From the NCBI RefSeq assembly GCF_026151205.1, contig NC_087073.1:868001-932000 (forward strand): 64,000 nucleotides of DNA, read 5' to 3'. This stretch comes from Bolinopsis microptera. Lineage: Eukaryota > Ctenophora > Tentaculata > Lobata > Bolinopsidae. Below are positions 34,801 to 46,214 of the stretch, in pieces. The position numbers and the translations under genes are program-made. The notes under the pieces were generated by a model that was not told the origin of the DNA, searched no databases, and saw only the letters and a program-made list of their open reading frames with translations. Numbering within the stretch: the stretch's first letter is position 1; every line of letters begins with the position of its first letter.

Positions 34801-37800
34801 GTTTCAGAGTGTTCCTAAGGTAGAGGTTTCAGAGTGTTCCTAAGGTAGAGGTTTCAGAGTGTTCCTAAGGTAGAGGTTTCAGAGTGTTCCTAAGGTAGAG
34901 GTTTCAGAGTGTTCCTAAGGTAGAGGTTTCAGAGTGTTCCTAAGGTAGAGGTTTCAGAGTGTTCCTAAGGTAGAGGTTTCAGAGTGTTCCTAAGGTAGAG
35001 GTTTCAGAGTGTTCCTAAGGTAGAGGTTTCAGAGTGTTCCTACACTTTACCTCATAATATTTATATTACATGATAATAATTACACTTTCTTCCAAGACTC
35101 AAGTCAAAACTTACACGGAGTTAGATAATTTGTTTCTTTGTATTAATTAAGAATTAAATTTGTCGCTAACGGTAGGAATTGTGAACCTTATGTTAAGAAC
35201 TTATTCGTCAAATTTTAAAAATCTAACTGTTATTTAGATGATATTATCATACTGTTAAGGTAACTACGCAAATTTAAAAGCTTTCTGTTCGAACTACATT
35301 CACTCAGTCTAATGTTAAATTATAAAAATAGCATTATATTTAACTATGACTGTTGTGATGAGATATAAACTACTATGTCGGAACTAACTACAGCAGTTGA
35401 ATTAAATACACATCCCCTGGGACCGATTGAAGAACAGTGGATTTAGCATATTACGAGGAACACTGACTTGATCAATGACATACACGGGTCTGTAATTCTA
35501 AACTATAAAACATATCTACACGTAAACTCATACGCTACAAACTCTATAGAATATTCCTGAAACTACTGCCTACTCAGTGAGGATTATGAGGTACTCTGAG
35601 GTACTCTGTGGTGAGGTGCTCTGAGGTGCTCTGAGGTGAGGTACTCTGAGGTGCTCTGTGGTGAGGTGCTCTGAGGTGCTCTGTGGTGAGGTACTCTGTG
35701 GTACTCTGTGGTGAGGTGCTCTGAGGTGCTCTGTGGTGAGGTACTCTGAGGTGCTCTGTGGTGAGGTACTCTGAGGTGCTCTGTGGTGAGGTACTCTGTG
35801 GTACTCTGTGGTGAGGTACTCTGTGGTACTCTGTGGTGAGGTACTCTGAGGTGCTCTGTGGTGAGGTACTCTGAGGTGCTCTGAGGTGAGGTACTCTGAG
35901 GTGCTCTGTGGTGAGGTACTCTGAGGTGCTCTGTGGTGAGGTACTCTGAGGTGCTCTGTGGTGAGGTACTCTGAGGTGCTCTGTGGTGAGGTACTCTGTG
36001 GTACTCTGTGGTGAGGTACTCTGAGGTGCTCTGTGGTGAGGTACTATGAGGTGCTCTGTGGTGAGGTACTCTGAGGTGCTCTGTGGTGAGGTACTCTGAG
36101 GTGCTCTGTGGTGAGGTACTATGAGGTGCTCTGTGGTGAGGTACTCTGAGGTGCTCTGTGGTGAGGTACTCTGAGGTGCTCTGTGGTGAGGTACTATGAG
36201 GTGCTCTGTGGTGAGGTACTCTGAGGTGCTCTGTGGTGAGGTACTCTGAGGTGAGGTACTCTGAGGTGCTCTGTGGTGAGGTACTCTGAGGTGCTCTGTG
36301 GTGAGGTGCTCTGAGGTGCTCTGTGGTGAGGTACTCTGAGGTGCTCTGTGGTGAGGTACTCTGTGGTGAGGTGCTCTGTGGTGAGGTACTCTGAGGTGCT
36401 CTGTGGTGAGGTACTCTGAGGTGCTCTGTGGTGAGGTACTCTGAGGTGCTCTGTGGTGAGGTACTCTGAGGTGCTCTGTGGTGAGGTACTATGAGGTGCT
36501 CTGTGGTGAGGTACTATGAGGTGCTCTGTGGTGAGGTACTCTGAGGTGCTCTGTGGTGAGGTGCTCTGAGGTGCTCTGTGGTGAGGTGCTCTGTGGTGAG
36601 GTACTCTGAGGTGCTCTGTGGTGAGGTGCTCTGAGGTGCTCTGTGGTGAGGTACTCTGAGGTGCTCTGTGGTGAGGTACTCTGAGGTGCTCTGTGGTGAG
36701 GTACTCTGAGGTGCTCTGTGGTGAGGTACTCTGAGGTGCTCTGTGGTGAGGTACTCTGAGGTGCTCTGTGGTGAGGTACTCTGAGGTGCTCTGTGGTGAG
36801 GTACTCTGAGGTGCTCTGTGGTGAGGTACTCTGAGGTGCTCTGTGGTGAGGTGCTCTGTTGTGAGGTGCTCTGAGGTACTCTGAGGTGAGGTACTCTGAG
36901 GTGCTCTGTGGTGAGGTACTCTGAGGTGCTCTGTGGTGAGGTACTCTGAGGTGCTCTGTGGTGAGGTACTCTGAGGTGCCTGATTTCGGAGTTAGAAAAT
37001 AATAATATAGAGGTGTTTTAAAGCAAGGGCGGATAAGTAAGATTACTGAGGTGGAAGTGAGGTAACGTATTATGAGTCAGTTAAGCATATTATTATTATA
37101 TACACTAACAGGAATACACATGGGGTCGATGTATGGTCGATTGAACCAGGTTAATTTATATTCCCTGTAAATAATTAATTTTCTCATTTGTCACCTGTCA
37201 GGTAGGTACTAGCTGAGAATAATGAGAGTTATTTAAGGCTCACTTTACTTTAAATGGGCTTATTATTGCCCTCTTTTAAGATTTTGTCATTTATGTACAT
37301 AAATCAAATCCAAGTCTCCAGCTTAAGATGATGGGTAAAGATATAGTCAGGTCATAAGCACTTAATTGAGGAAGTACTTATTACTTACATGTACATTTGA
37401 GAAGCATGTAGAAGTTTATACATCCCAGACTCCAGAGTCACCTAGTCTAGCGAGTAGCTACTATACTATACTATACTATACTATACTATACTATACTATA
37501 CTATACTATACTATACTATACTCTACTATACTATACTATACTATACTATACTATACTATACTATACTATACTCTACTCTACTATACTATACTATACTATA
37601 CTATATACTATACTATACTATACTATACTATACTATACTATACTATACTATAATATACTATACTATACTCTACTCTACTATACTATACTATACTATACTA
37701 TACTATACTATATACTATACTATACTATACTATACTATACTATACTATAATATACTATACACTATACTATACTATACTATACTATACTATACACTATACT

Positions 37801-40800
37801 ATACTATACTATACTATATACTATACTATACTATACTATACTATACTATACTATAATATACTATACACTATACTATACTATACTATACTATAATATACTA
37901 TACACTATACTATACTATACTATACTATACTATACTATACTATACTATACTATACACTATACTATACTATACTATACTATACTATACTATACTATACTAT
38001 ACTATACTATACTATACTATACTATACTATACTATACCTGCTCAACCCTCATTTTCAGCCACACTCTCAATCTTAGAATCTCAGCTTCTGCAACTATCTT
38101 AACCTAAGTTCACAATATTTTCCATTAATCTCTACCACTGTTACGGCTCACTGCGCATGTTGTCAGGACTACACTGGCTCACTGCGCATGTTGTCAGGAC
38201 TACACTGGCTCACTGCGCATGTTGTCAGGACTACACTGGCTCACTGCGCATGTTGTCAGGACTACACTGGCTCACTGTGCATGTAGTCAGGACTACACTG
38301 GCTCACTGCGCATGTTGTCAGGACTACACTGGCTCACTGCGCATGTTGTCAGGACTACACTGGCTCACTGCGCATGTTGTCAGGACTACACTGGCTCACT
38401 GCGCATGTTGTCAGGACTACACTGGCTCACTGCGCATGTTGTCAGGACTACACTGGCTCACTGCGCATGTTGTCAGGACTACACTGGCTCACTGCGCATG
38501 TTGTCAGGACTACACTGGCTCACTGCGCATGTTGTCAGGACAACACTCAGGACTCCAGTATTGTGTTATTATCTTCTGTGCTCACGTTTAAGACTGAAGG
38601 TGTAAATTCTCGACATATTCCATCATCCACAAAAATATACTCAGCTACTGTATTATTATATATAAGTCACGTGGCTGAGAAATTAAGAAGATAAAGTGAG
38701 CTGTTGAGATGACAGCAGTTATTAATTGCACGACATGTGTATTTTCTTATTTTACAAGCTGGACAATATGTCTGGTATGCCGACAGGAAATGTACAGATT
38801 AGGAGATATAGTGCTCGAGTCGGTATGTACCAGGGTACTGGTTTCCAGGGTACTGGTTTCCAGGGTACCGGTTTCCAGGGTTCTGGTTTCCAGGGTACTG
38901 GTATCCAGCGTGCCGGTTTCCAGGGTGCTGGTTTCCAGGGTACCGGTTTCCAAGGTACCGGTTTCCAGGGTACCGGTATCCAGCGTGCCGGTTTCCAGGG
39001 TACTGGTTTCCAGGGTACTGGTTTCCAGGGTACTGGTTTCCAGGGTACTGGTATCCAGTGTGCCGGTTTCCAGGGTGCTGGTTTCCAGGGTTCTGGTTTC
39101 CAGGGTACTGGTTTCCAGGGTACTGGTTTCCAGGGTACTGGTATCCAGCGTGCCGGTTTCCAGGGTACTGGTTTCCAGGGTACCGGTTTCCAAGGTACCG
39201 GTTTCCAGGGTACCGGTTTCCAGGGTACCGGTTTCCAGGGTACCGGTTTCCAGGGTGCTGGTTTCCAGGGTACCGGTTTCCAGGGTGCCAGTTTCTAGGG
39301 TACCGGTTTCCAGGGTACCGCTTTCCAGAGTGCCGGTTTCCAGGGTACTGCTTTCCAGGGTACCGGTTTCCAGGGTACCGGTTTCCAGGTTGCTGGTTTC
39401 CAGGGTGCCGGTTTCCAGGATACTGGTTTCCAGGGTATCGGTTTCCAGGGTACCGGTTTCCAGGGTACCGGTTTCCAGGGTACCGGTTTCCAGGGTACCA
39501 GTTTCCAGGGTACCGGTTTCCAGGGTAACGGTTTCCAGGATACCAGGGTACTGGTTTCCAGGGTGCTGGTTGTCAGGGTACTGGTTTCCAGCATGTAAAA
39601 GGTCATTAAAGTAGTGCCGTAGATCTGGCACTTCTCTAACAGTCGCTGGTGACAGATCAGGCAGAGAGGTAATCCATATCGGTGCAACCATTTACCTTGT
39701 ATAGTGTACAGCCTTGTACTTTACACATAGTGGAGCTAGTCTGTGTTGGTGCGTTGTGGGTGTGTGGGGTGTGGGGTGTGGGTGTGGGTGTGGGTGTGGG
39801 TGTGTGTGTCATGTGGGTGTGGGTGTGTGGGTGTGGGTGTGTGATGTGGTGGTTGTTGTGTGTGGTACTGCTTGGGGATAAAGTTTTCCCCTCTATAACG
39901 TTGTATTTTTGCATCCAGTACCCCAAATCATAAAATAATTCCATCACTCCTTACCTACTACCTGTACCATTATTTACTTATAATAAACGCTCCTTAATAG
40001 GGGGGGGGGTCCTGGGCAAGGGGCCAAAAAGGGCAAACTTTTTATTTAGATTTCTAAAAATTTAGGGAAAATACTCGGACCGAAGATTTTGTGAGTCAAA
40101 TATTTTTTCGTTTTTCGAAGTCCACACCTACTCTTCGATATACGATTTTGGACTCGAGGGTTCCCCTTTGTAAGTGATCGTTCACATATTACGTAGTCAG
40201 CCGAGGGGGAAGGGGTTTCTAAATGCTTACGGTTGATTTGGGGGGGGGGGGGGGGGGTTTGATCTTTGATTACATAATGGGCATAATCAACATTTTATTT
40301 TTTACCCTCTAGAATAACAACAGTTTGACAATATTTTAATTCAAATTCCACACAATTTCACTCTGATAGAAAATATTTTTGTCCGAGCCATTCTCGATAC
40401 GTATCGAGAGACGAGAATGACTCGGACCAAACATTATTTTTTCTAGAAACCACTTTTGTCCGTGTTTCATGCTACCCTGATCATTATGAGCCGAAAATAT
40501 TGTGTCCAAATCATGTGCGAAAATTCTCATAATGTTTGTCCGTTAATGTCCGTCAATGTAGGACATAGGCGGACATGTCAGCCAACCCCCCCCCCCCCCC
40601 TCCCCCCTTATAATTATCATGGACATTGAATCAATCTGAAGAAATGAGCGTGAATTTTAACATTATTGCAGATTTAAAGAAGACAAATATCTCCAAATAC
40701 ACTTGTCGACACACCTACGACAGAAATTCAAGAAGAAAAGTGATGACAATAAGAAGAAAAAGAAAGAAGAAGAACATTCCAAACAAATCGCCAGATCACA

Positions 40801-43800
40801 GTGTCTCAGAAAAAGAAGATTGGTGTCAAACCGTCCTGTTATTCGACAAAACTTTATCAACAGTAAGTAGTCACTAGTTATTTGTAAGTAGTCACTAGTT
40901 ATTTGTAAGTAGTCACTAGTTATTTGTAAATAGTCACTAGTTAACAGTAAGTAGTCACTAGTTATTTGTAAGTAGTCACTAGTTATTTGTAAGTAGTCAC
41001 TAGTTATTTGTAAGTAGTCACTAGTTATCAACAGTAAGTAGTCACTAGTTATTTGTAAATAGTCACTAGTTATTTGTAAGTAGTCACTAGTTATTTGTAA
41101 ATAGTCACTAGTTATTTGTAAGTAGTCACTAGTTATTTGTAAGTAGTCACTAGTTATTTGTAAGTAGTCACTAGTTATTTGTAAATAGTCACTAGTTATC
41201 AACAGTAAGTAGTCACTAGTTATTTGTAAGTAGTCACTAGTTATTTGTAAGTAGTCACTAGTTATCAACAGTAAGTAGTCACTAGTTATTTGTAAGTAGT
41301 CACTAGTTATTTGTAAGTAGTCACTAGTTATTTGTAAGTAGTCACTAGTTATCAACAGTAAGTAGTCACTAGTTATTTGTAAGTAGTCACTAGTTATTTG
41401 TAAGTAGTCACTAGTTATTTGTAAGTAGTCACTAGTTATTTGTAAGTAGTCACTAGTTATTTGTAAGTAGTCACTAGTTATTTGTAAATAGTCACTAGTT
41501 ATCAACAGTAAGTAGTCACTAGTTATTTGTAAGTAGTCACTAGTTATCAACAGTAAGTAGTCACTAGTTATTTGTAAGTAGTCACTAGTTATTTGTAAGT
41601 AGTCACTAGTTATTTGTAAGTAGTCACTAGTTATCAACAGTAAGTAGTCACTAGTTATTTGTAAGTAGTCACTAGTTATTTGTAAGTAGTCACTAGTTAT
41701 TAGTAAGTAGTCACTAGTTAATTGTAAGTAGTCACTAGTTATTTGTAAGTAGTCACTAGTTATTTGTAAATAGTCACTAGTTATCAACAGTAAGTAGTCA
41801 CTAGTTATTTGTAAGTAGTCACTAGTTATCAACAGTAAGTAGTCACTAGTTATTTGTAAGTAGTCACTAGTTATTTGTAAGTAGTCACTAGTTATTTGTA
41901 AGTAGTCACTAGTTATCAACAGTAAGTAGTCACTAGTTATTTGTAAGTAGTCACTAGTTATTTGTAAGTAGTCACTAGTTATTTGTAAGTAGTCACTAGT
42001 TATTTGTAAGTAGTCACTAGTTATTAGTAAGTAGTCACTAGTTATTAGTAAGTAGTCACTAGTTATTTGTAAGTAGTCACTACTGGTTACCATAGTTACA
42101 CTAGTTATTTGCTGGAAATATTCCTTAACAATCCTAGTAATGCACGGAATCTTCTAGAAGGTTAAATATGCAAGCCTGTTGGTACTTCAGCTGCAATGTG
42201 GTCATTACTCCTAAGTTTTTAGGTGTCCTGCCGACTTTTTATCGAATAAACTGTGGTTCTAACGCGTCATGGGATGGTTAGCATACTAATTTCATCCTTT
42301 GTAGCTTTGTGTACCTCTCTCTTTTTTTAATAAATTTCTTACACTAAAGGAATAAACCGGCGTCTTCTCCATTTGCCGTTGGATTCCATATCATTAGTAT
42401 ATACTATATATAGTATCATGAGTATTAAATTAGAAATACATATAAATATACTATATATCATAGAGTAGAGCATAACTGTGACTCTGAAAAACGATCAGGT
42501 TTAAAATAATTATGTGTGCTATTAGATAATGCAATATCCGGGGTGAATCCTTTCCTTTTATGATTTTTATGGTTCTTTTAAGAGTTGAATCAGTTTTAAA
42601 ATAAGGTCGGGGACTGTCACTAACGGAAGAAGGCCTTTGGGCGGTGCACAATGTACTAATGTAGGTTCAACTGCTTTTTGTAGGTTTTGACTGCTACTGA
42701 AAGGCGTGTTAATGATAAGATGGCTCAGGTTTGATAGAACTAGTGTGGTATACTTGTTACCATAGTAACTAGTGTGGTATGTTAACTAGACTAGGTATGT
42801 TTTCGTATGGTAGTTATCATATTAGCAGGTTGTTATAGGCTAAGGTTAATTAGTCGGGTTGCACGGTAAGCGGACTGAAACCTTAACTAACTGAATTCCT
42901 TAATTCCCTAACCATTACTACTACTAGTTACCATAGTTACACTACTAGTTACCATAGTAAACATTACTACTACTGGTGTGGTAGAGATTCAGCAAACTAC
43001 TAGTTACCATAGTTACACTACTAGCTACCATAGTTACACTACTAGTTACCATAGTTACACTACTAGTTACCATAGTAACCATTACTACTACTGGTGTGAC
43101 ACGTGAGCTCGTAGTAAGAGGGAAATGCATGATTTCAGGTAGATGTGTCACGTGACTAGTCATACGTTCTGGAGGACCACGCCCTAGATAAGGCCTAATA
43201 ATGTATCTCCTGATGACAATTGAAATAGAGCGGACACCATCCTAGGACCTAACGGACACTGTTGACTAGATCCTAACGGACACCATCCTAGGACCTAACG
43301 GACACTATTGACTAGATCCTAACGGACACCATCCTAGGACCTAACGGACACTGTTGACTAGATCCTAACGGACACCATCCTAGGACCTAACGGACACTGT
43401 TGACTAGATCCTAACGGACACCATCCTAGGACCTAACGGACACTATTGACTAGATCCTAACGGACACCATCCTAGGACCTAACGGACACTATTGACTAGA
43501 TCCTAACGGACACCATCCTAGGACCTAACGGACACTGTTGACTAGATCCTAACGGACACCGTCCTAGGACCTAACGGACACTGTTGACTAGATCCTAACG
43601 GACAGTCTATTATAGCATCTTCAAAATATTATTGACGTAATATGTTAACGGTCCCTAATACCAGTATTCAAACTGGTGTTAAATTGGCTAGCTGCCATGT
43701 TAAATTGGCTAGCTGCCATGTTAAATTGGCTAGCTGCCATGACACACATATAACAGGACCCTGAAAATTGAGGCCCACAAATTTGTGTAATTTCCTAATT

Positions 43801-45433
43801 GGTGTAGGTAACACGAAACTAAGCGTGTACCTCCTCAGTCAGATTTAATTAAGTGCATCATCGGAATACTGTGACTAATTATAATACTGGACTTGATGTT
43901 TGTCTCTTGCTGGTATGTGGCCTGCTGATGTTGATCACAGGCCTCCCGCCTCATACTGATTGTATTAATAAATAAGTGACGAGGTGCACTGTATTATATG
44001 TGTTTAGAGTATGATAGCCACACGGTATAGTAATATGTAATATTAGTAATATGTAGTTTGCTAATGAAACCGTAGGGTCAGTGGTCGTGTACACCAGAGT
44101 GCTGTGTACACCAGAGTGCTGTGGTTGTGTACACCAGAGTGCTGTGTGCACCAGAGTGCTGTGTGCTCAGCTCATTATGCAACATGTCATCTAGACGGGC
44201 GTAAAGGCGTTTTGTGGAACAATAACCTCAAATACTCTGGACGATACGTTTAAATTAGACAATACGACACTACTCCAAATAGTTAGTTTAAATTAGACAA
44301 TACGACACTACTGCAAATAGTTAGAGAAATTCCTTCCGGTGTTAGGATAATTGTTCTTAAATTTGTATCACGTTGGGACAAATCGAATAGAATTTCAACG
44401 TTAGAGCGTTACTGCTATTGGTATCGGTCGCCGAGAATGTTCGTCAAATTTGGTGATGATGCAGCACGGCAAATTGTTGGTTATTTTCAGAGATTACTTA
44501 GTCTGAATAATACCTCTACCGTAAATAATGGTAGTTTAAAGGTGAGTTTTGGCCTAAAGAAGTGAGGACCTAGCTATTTTAGTTCCATAACAGTATTACA
44601 TGGAGTATATTTGAGTCGCCTGCAGTACCATGCGAAAACTGCTCGCATTTCTTTCAATATCTTGTGCATAATCAAGTTATTAAAGAATTTAGAAAATCTG
44701 GAGCAACATGCACACGTTTTTTTCATCCTGCGCGCTCCAAAAGGAAACAATTTCGGCATTATTTTAAGATGTCTAAGACTAAAAACCACAATGGTCATTG
44801 TCGACTGTAACATTTGCGCGTTACGCGCGTTGTTTTGGAAGTATATCGATCAGATGATGAGACATTTTATCCTCAGTCTTGGACGAGAACGGTATCGATA
44901 AGAAGACGATGAAATTTTTGCGGAAGAAAGTATGCCAGATCAAACGATGTGCTGATGGGTACAGGGCCATAGAGCTATCTGCAGATGTACGTACCGTGCA
45001 GCTAGTTATCTACAATGTAAATTCAATGCTTTGACAAACTGGTAATAATTCAGTCGTTGTGTTGAAACTTATAATTTTGTTAGACAAACTTTTTATCTTC
45101 AGAAAGTTGGCTACAGGCATGACGCGGTAACTGGCAAACAGTGGCTTTTACAGGCTAAGAGAGAGCGGTCAGTTTTTTGAGATAATCTTCCTAAACTTTT
45201 GTACATAATTCATATTCCTTTTTTCATTATCTTAGCTAGCAGCTAGTGTATCCTTCAGTCTTGTAATTTGACGGTTTGTATGTAATTTTAGGACACTGAT
45301 GCGTTGGTCGACCAACAAGAACGCAAAGATCTGTGTGCCATGGAAGAAGTGTCCGGATGATGTCTTGATTCAGTTAGGACTACTTGCAAAACAACCCAGA
45401 AGACGGAAACAGAGTAGGACTCTAATTTTATGA
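28834..45433 (+). CDS. aebp2: AEBP2-like three-zinc-finger protein (PRC2 cofactor family)
   Basis: Nine exons join in phase: 28834-29011, 29122-29228, 29543-29620, 30355-30488, 30815-30952, 40672-40862, 44877-44986, 45103-45167 and 45292-45433. They give 380 residues. Acidic Ser/Asp segments (ISDDSDDIPDVEE, SISDDSDD) precede three C2H2 fingers: C140-x4-C145-x12-H158-x4-H163, C171-x4-C176-x15-H192-x3-H196 and C204-x4-C209-x12-H222-x3-H226. The spacing is that of AEBP2 and of the first three GLI fingers. The CxWxxC starts and the stop after three fingers favour AEBP2, with a Lys/Arg-rich region next, as in AEBP2. The C terminus (GYRHDAVTGKQWLL, TLMRWSTNKNAKICVPWKK, CPDDVLIQLGLL) resembles the AEBP2 C2-like domain only weakly. 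AEBP2/jing stabilises PRC2 on chromatin. Finger 3 is split by a 9.7-kb satellite-filled intron. Exon 1 has an 18-codon duplication (VLTPSPERxLPSxKPEVT). More 5' exons may exist. Confidence 0.72.
29985..30058. repeat. Short tandem repeat, 3 copies of ~32 bp
   Basis: GAGATCAGCTATAATATTA followed by TGTGTATAATAAA, repeated three times in AEBP2-like intron 3. Confidence 0.9.
30185..30354. repeat. GGTAACTA array between two copies of a splice acceptor
   Basis: Units of about 22 bp (GTAACTATGGTTACTAATGTA) lie between two copies of TCTCTGTTCAGGTAAC (30174-30189 and 30345-30360). The second copy is the acceptor used by the zinc-finger 1 exon. From the first copy the frame would stop within the array. 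Confidence 0.9.
30957..31450. repeat. 22-bp array GGTAACTAGGGTTACTAATG
   Basis: About 22 units with variants (CACTAATG, GGTTACTAAGG) start within 10 bases of the donor of the finger 2 exon (30952|GTGAGT) and share the core of the array at 30185-30354. Confidence 0.93.
31451..32173. other. AEBP2-like intron 5, unique part
   Basis: Unique intron sequence with a short direct repeat of GGTGACGTCATGACCTGG (two copies, each with a TGACGTCA CRE-type palindrome) near 31867-31910. No exon seen. Confidence 0.45.
32174..32593 (-). mobile_element. Deleted mariner-type transposon with transposase remnant
   Basis: Terminal inverted repeats with CGAGACTCGTGTCCAAATTT lie at both ends, flanked by TA. On the minus strand, frames read LKERVYLDPVPKTIEQLKNN, then IRREAKKF, a stop and a shifted WVQNLLCRKGAWFEKL. 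This is the familiar C-terminal end of mariner-type transposases. Only about 420 bp remain, so the copy is dead. Confidence 0.8.
32600..35041. repeat. 25-bp satellite, ~97 copies, in AEBP2-like intron 5
   Basis: Unit TTCCTAAGGTAGAGG followed by TTTCAGAGTG. The first kilobase (32600-33640) has many substitutions and single-base indels; from about 33640 to 35041 copies are practically identical. It starts seven bases after the mariner fragment. Confidence 0.97.
35042..35586. other. AEBP2-like intron 5, unique part
   Basis: AT-rich unique intron sequence between two satellites. Nothing seen. Confidence 0.5.
35587..36979. repeat. 25-bp satellite GTGAGGTACTCTGAGGTGCT
   Basis: About 56 units, made of 10-bp GAGGTACTCT/GTGGTGCTCT half-units that vary between copies. 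Each unit begins GTGAGG, a donor-like string on +. Confidence 0.96.
36980..37457. other. AEBP2-like intron 5, unique part
   Basis: AT-rich unique sequence between satellites. Nothing seen. Confidence 0.5.
37458..38036. repeat. CTATA pentamer microsatellite
   Basis: About 580 bp of CTATA units with CTCTA and AATATA variants. Confidence 0.97.
38146..38545. repeat. 31-bp satellite, ~13 copies
   Basis: Unit GCTCACTGCGCATGTTGTC followed by AGGACTACACTG. Copies are nearly perfect. Open frames across it are repeat artefacts. Confidence 0.96.
38826..39593. repeat. 15-bp satellite GGTTTCCAGGGTACC, ~51 copies
   Basis: 15-bp units with third-position-like variation (GGTACT, GGTGCC, GGTATCCAGCG). The 15-bp period keeps frames open on both strands. 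I see no start, splice context or family match and do not call a gene. Confidence 0.95.
39594..40165. other. AEBP2-like intron 5 with GT-rich tract
   Basis: Contains a GTGTGGGTGTGGG tract at about 39764-39845 and homopolymer G runs. No exon seen. Confidence 0.5.
40166..40285. mobile_element. MITE fragment related to the copy at 63517-63678
   Basis: GTTCACATATTACGTAGTCAG, then a G-rich stretch, ATGCTTACG, and a run of 17 G match the minus strand of 63517-63678 (GTTCACATATTACGTAATC, GATTACG, poly-G). The far end (GATTACATAATGGGC) is diverged. Confidence 0.55.
40863..42082. repeat. ~21-bp satellite built on the AEBP2-like exon 6 donor
   Basis: About 56 units with core GTAAGTAGTCACTAGTTA plus TTT, or plus TCAACA in about ten of them. 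The exon 6 boundary itself is TTATCAACA|GTAAGTAGTCAC, so the variant units repeat the exon's last bases with a consensus donor. Nearly every unit carries GTAAGT. The minus-strand open frame of 476 codons is a repeat artefact. Confidence 0.96.
42083..42901. other. AEBP2-like intron 6, unique part
   Basis: Unique intron sequence. Nothing beyond short A/T palindromes such as TATACTATATATAGTAT at about 42400. Confidence 0.5.
42902..43085. repeat. TAGTTACCATAGTTACAC array
   Basis: Irregular units of ACTACTAGTTACCATAGTTA with a ~100-bp longer-period duplication (ATTACTACTACTGGTGTG twice). It has the same TAGTTACC core as the arrays at splice sites, but lies mid-intron. Confidence 0.9.
43228..43605. 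repeat. 46-bp satellite, 8 copies
   Basis: Unit CTAACGGACACCATCCTAGG followed by ACCTAACGGACACTRTTG and ACTAGATC. Two internal CTAACGGACAC half-repeats show an older 20-26 bp substructure. Confidence 0.96.
43606..44876. other. AEBP2-like intron 6, mostly unique
   Basis: Contains three copies of a 21-bp repeat (TTAAATTGGCTAGCTGCCAT plus G) at about 43677-43742, CACCAGAGTGCTGTG repeats at 44092-44163, and a doubled ~52-bp segment at about 44240-44330. A TTTTCAG...AAG|GTGAGT bracket at 44491-44541 could be a cassette exon, but it does not fit the phase of its neighbours. Confidence 0.5.
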
Positions 45434-45454
45434 TGACGATTGTTGCAAAATGTA

Positions 45455-45560
45455 GCTTTATATAAAGTATAGTGTTACTTTATATAAAGTATAGTGTTAC
45501 TTTATATAAAGTATAGTGTTACTTTATATAAAGTATAGTGTTACTTTATATATAGCTATA
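45455..45560. repeat. 22-bp repeat TACTTTATATAAAGTATAGT, 4 copies
   Basis: Palindromic 22-bp units followed by TATATAGCTATACTATATA, just after the AEBP2-like stop codon, so probably in its 3' UTR. Confidence 0.93.
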
Positions 45561-46214
45561 CTATATATAGTGTGTAAATAGACAGTTTTATTTAAATTTT
45601 ACTTGATAGAAGTGACCTTAGTAAATAGTAGACGAATGCTTCTCTTTGCTTTGAATCAATTTTACATTTAATTTGTTTCTTTTATCAGATATATTTATTG
45701 GAATATGTTAAGGTTTTAGGATTGAATTTTATTGGCAACAGGATATAGGTTGAGTCCTTTTTTATTGGATGTGAGTGCATTAAATTCCTGATCGCCAGCT
45801 AATCAAGCAGAATTGTGGGTCTTTGTTCATTTTCTTTATTTATGTAGATTTATTTCATGCAGCCTTTCATTGTTCATTATTAGTTCTATTGACGATTATC
45901 CTTAAATTTTATGTAACAACGATTTATTTAGTTTACGATTTGTCAAACAAATTATGCTCAACAAAACGCTCATAGTTCGTTCACGTAATACGTGGTTAAA
46001 TGAGGGGTACGTAATGACAATGGTGTTAAATAGGCCAACAACTGGTTTATCACGTAACATGTGAACCATCCTACGAGGTTTATATATAATGCCCATAAAC
46101 GATAATAGGCTGTGATGATGATAAGCACTTGCCCTCATTGCTAGAAATAAAATCCAGTCCACGGTGAACTTTGCCACACCACACGTTGCATGTCACTTTT
46201 TAACAGAAACTACA
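45561..46214. other. 3' flank of the AEBP2-like gene
   Basis: AT-rich unique sequence, probably 3' UTR and intergenic. No other gene seen. Confidence 0.5.

Noticed and set aside
38709-39691. Open frames of 190-314 codons on both strands (VSRVPVSRV, GTLETGTLE)
   Set aside because: 15-bp satellite artefact. Simultaneous openness in several frames on both strands argues against coding.
40663-42093. 476-codon minus-strand frame (ITSDYLQ repeats)
   Set aside because: Produced by the 21-24 bp array; the real exon here is on the + strand.
44491-44541. Extra AEBP2-like exon between TTTTCAG and AAG|GTGAGT
   Set aside because: Its open frame needs phase 0, while the preceding exon ends in phase 1 and joins perfectly to the exon at 44877. 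A rare cassette use cannot be excluded.
28834-45433. GLI or ZIC identity for the zinc-finger gene
   Set aside because: Finger spacing also fits GLI fingers 1-3, but only three fingers are present, followed by a basic region and a short C-terminal domain as in AEBP2. Not fully excluded.
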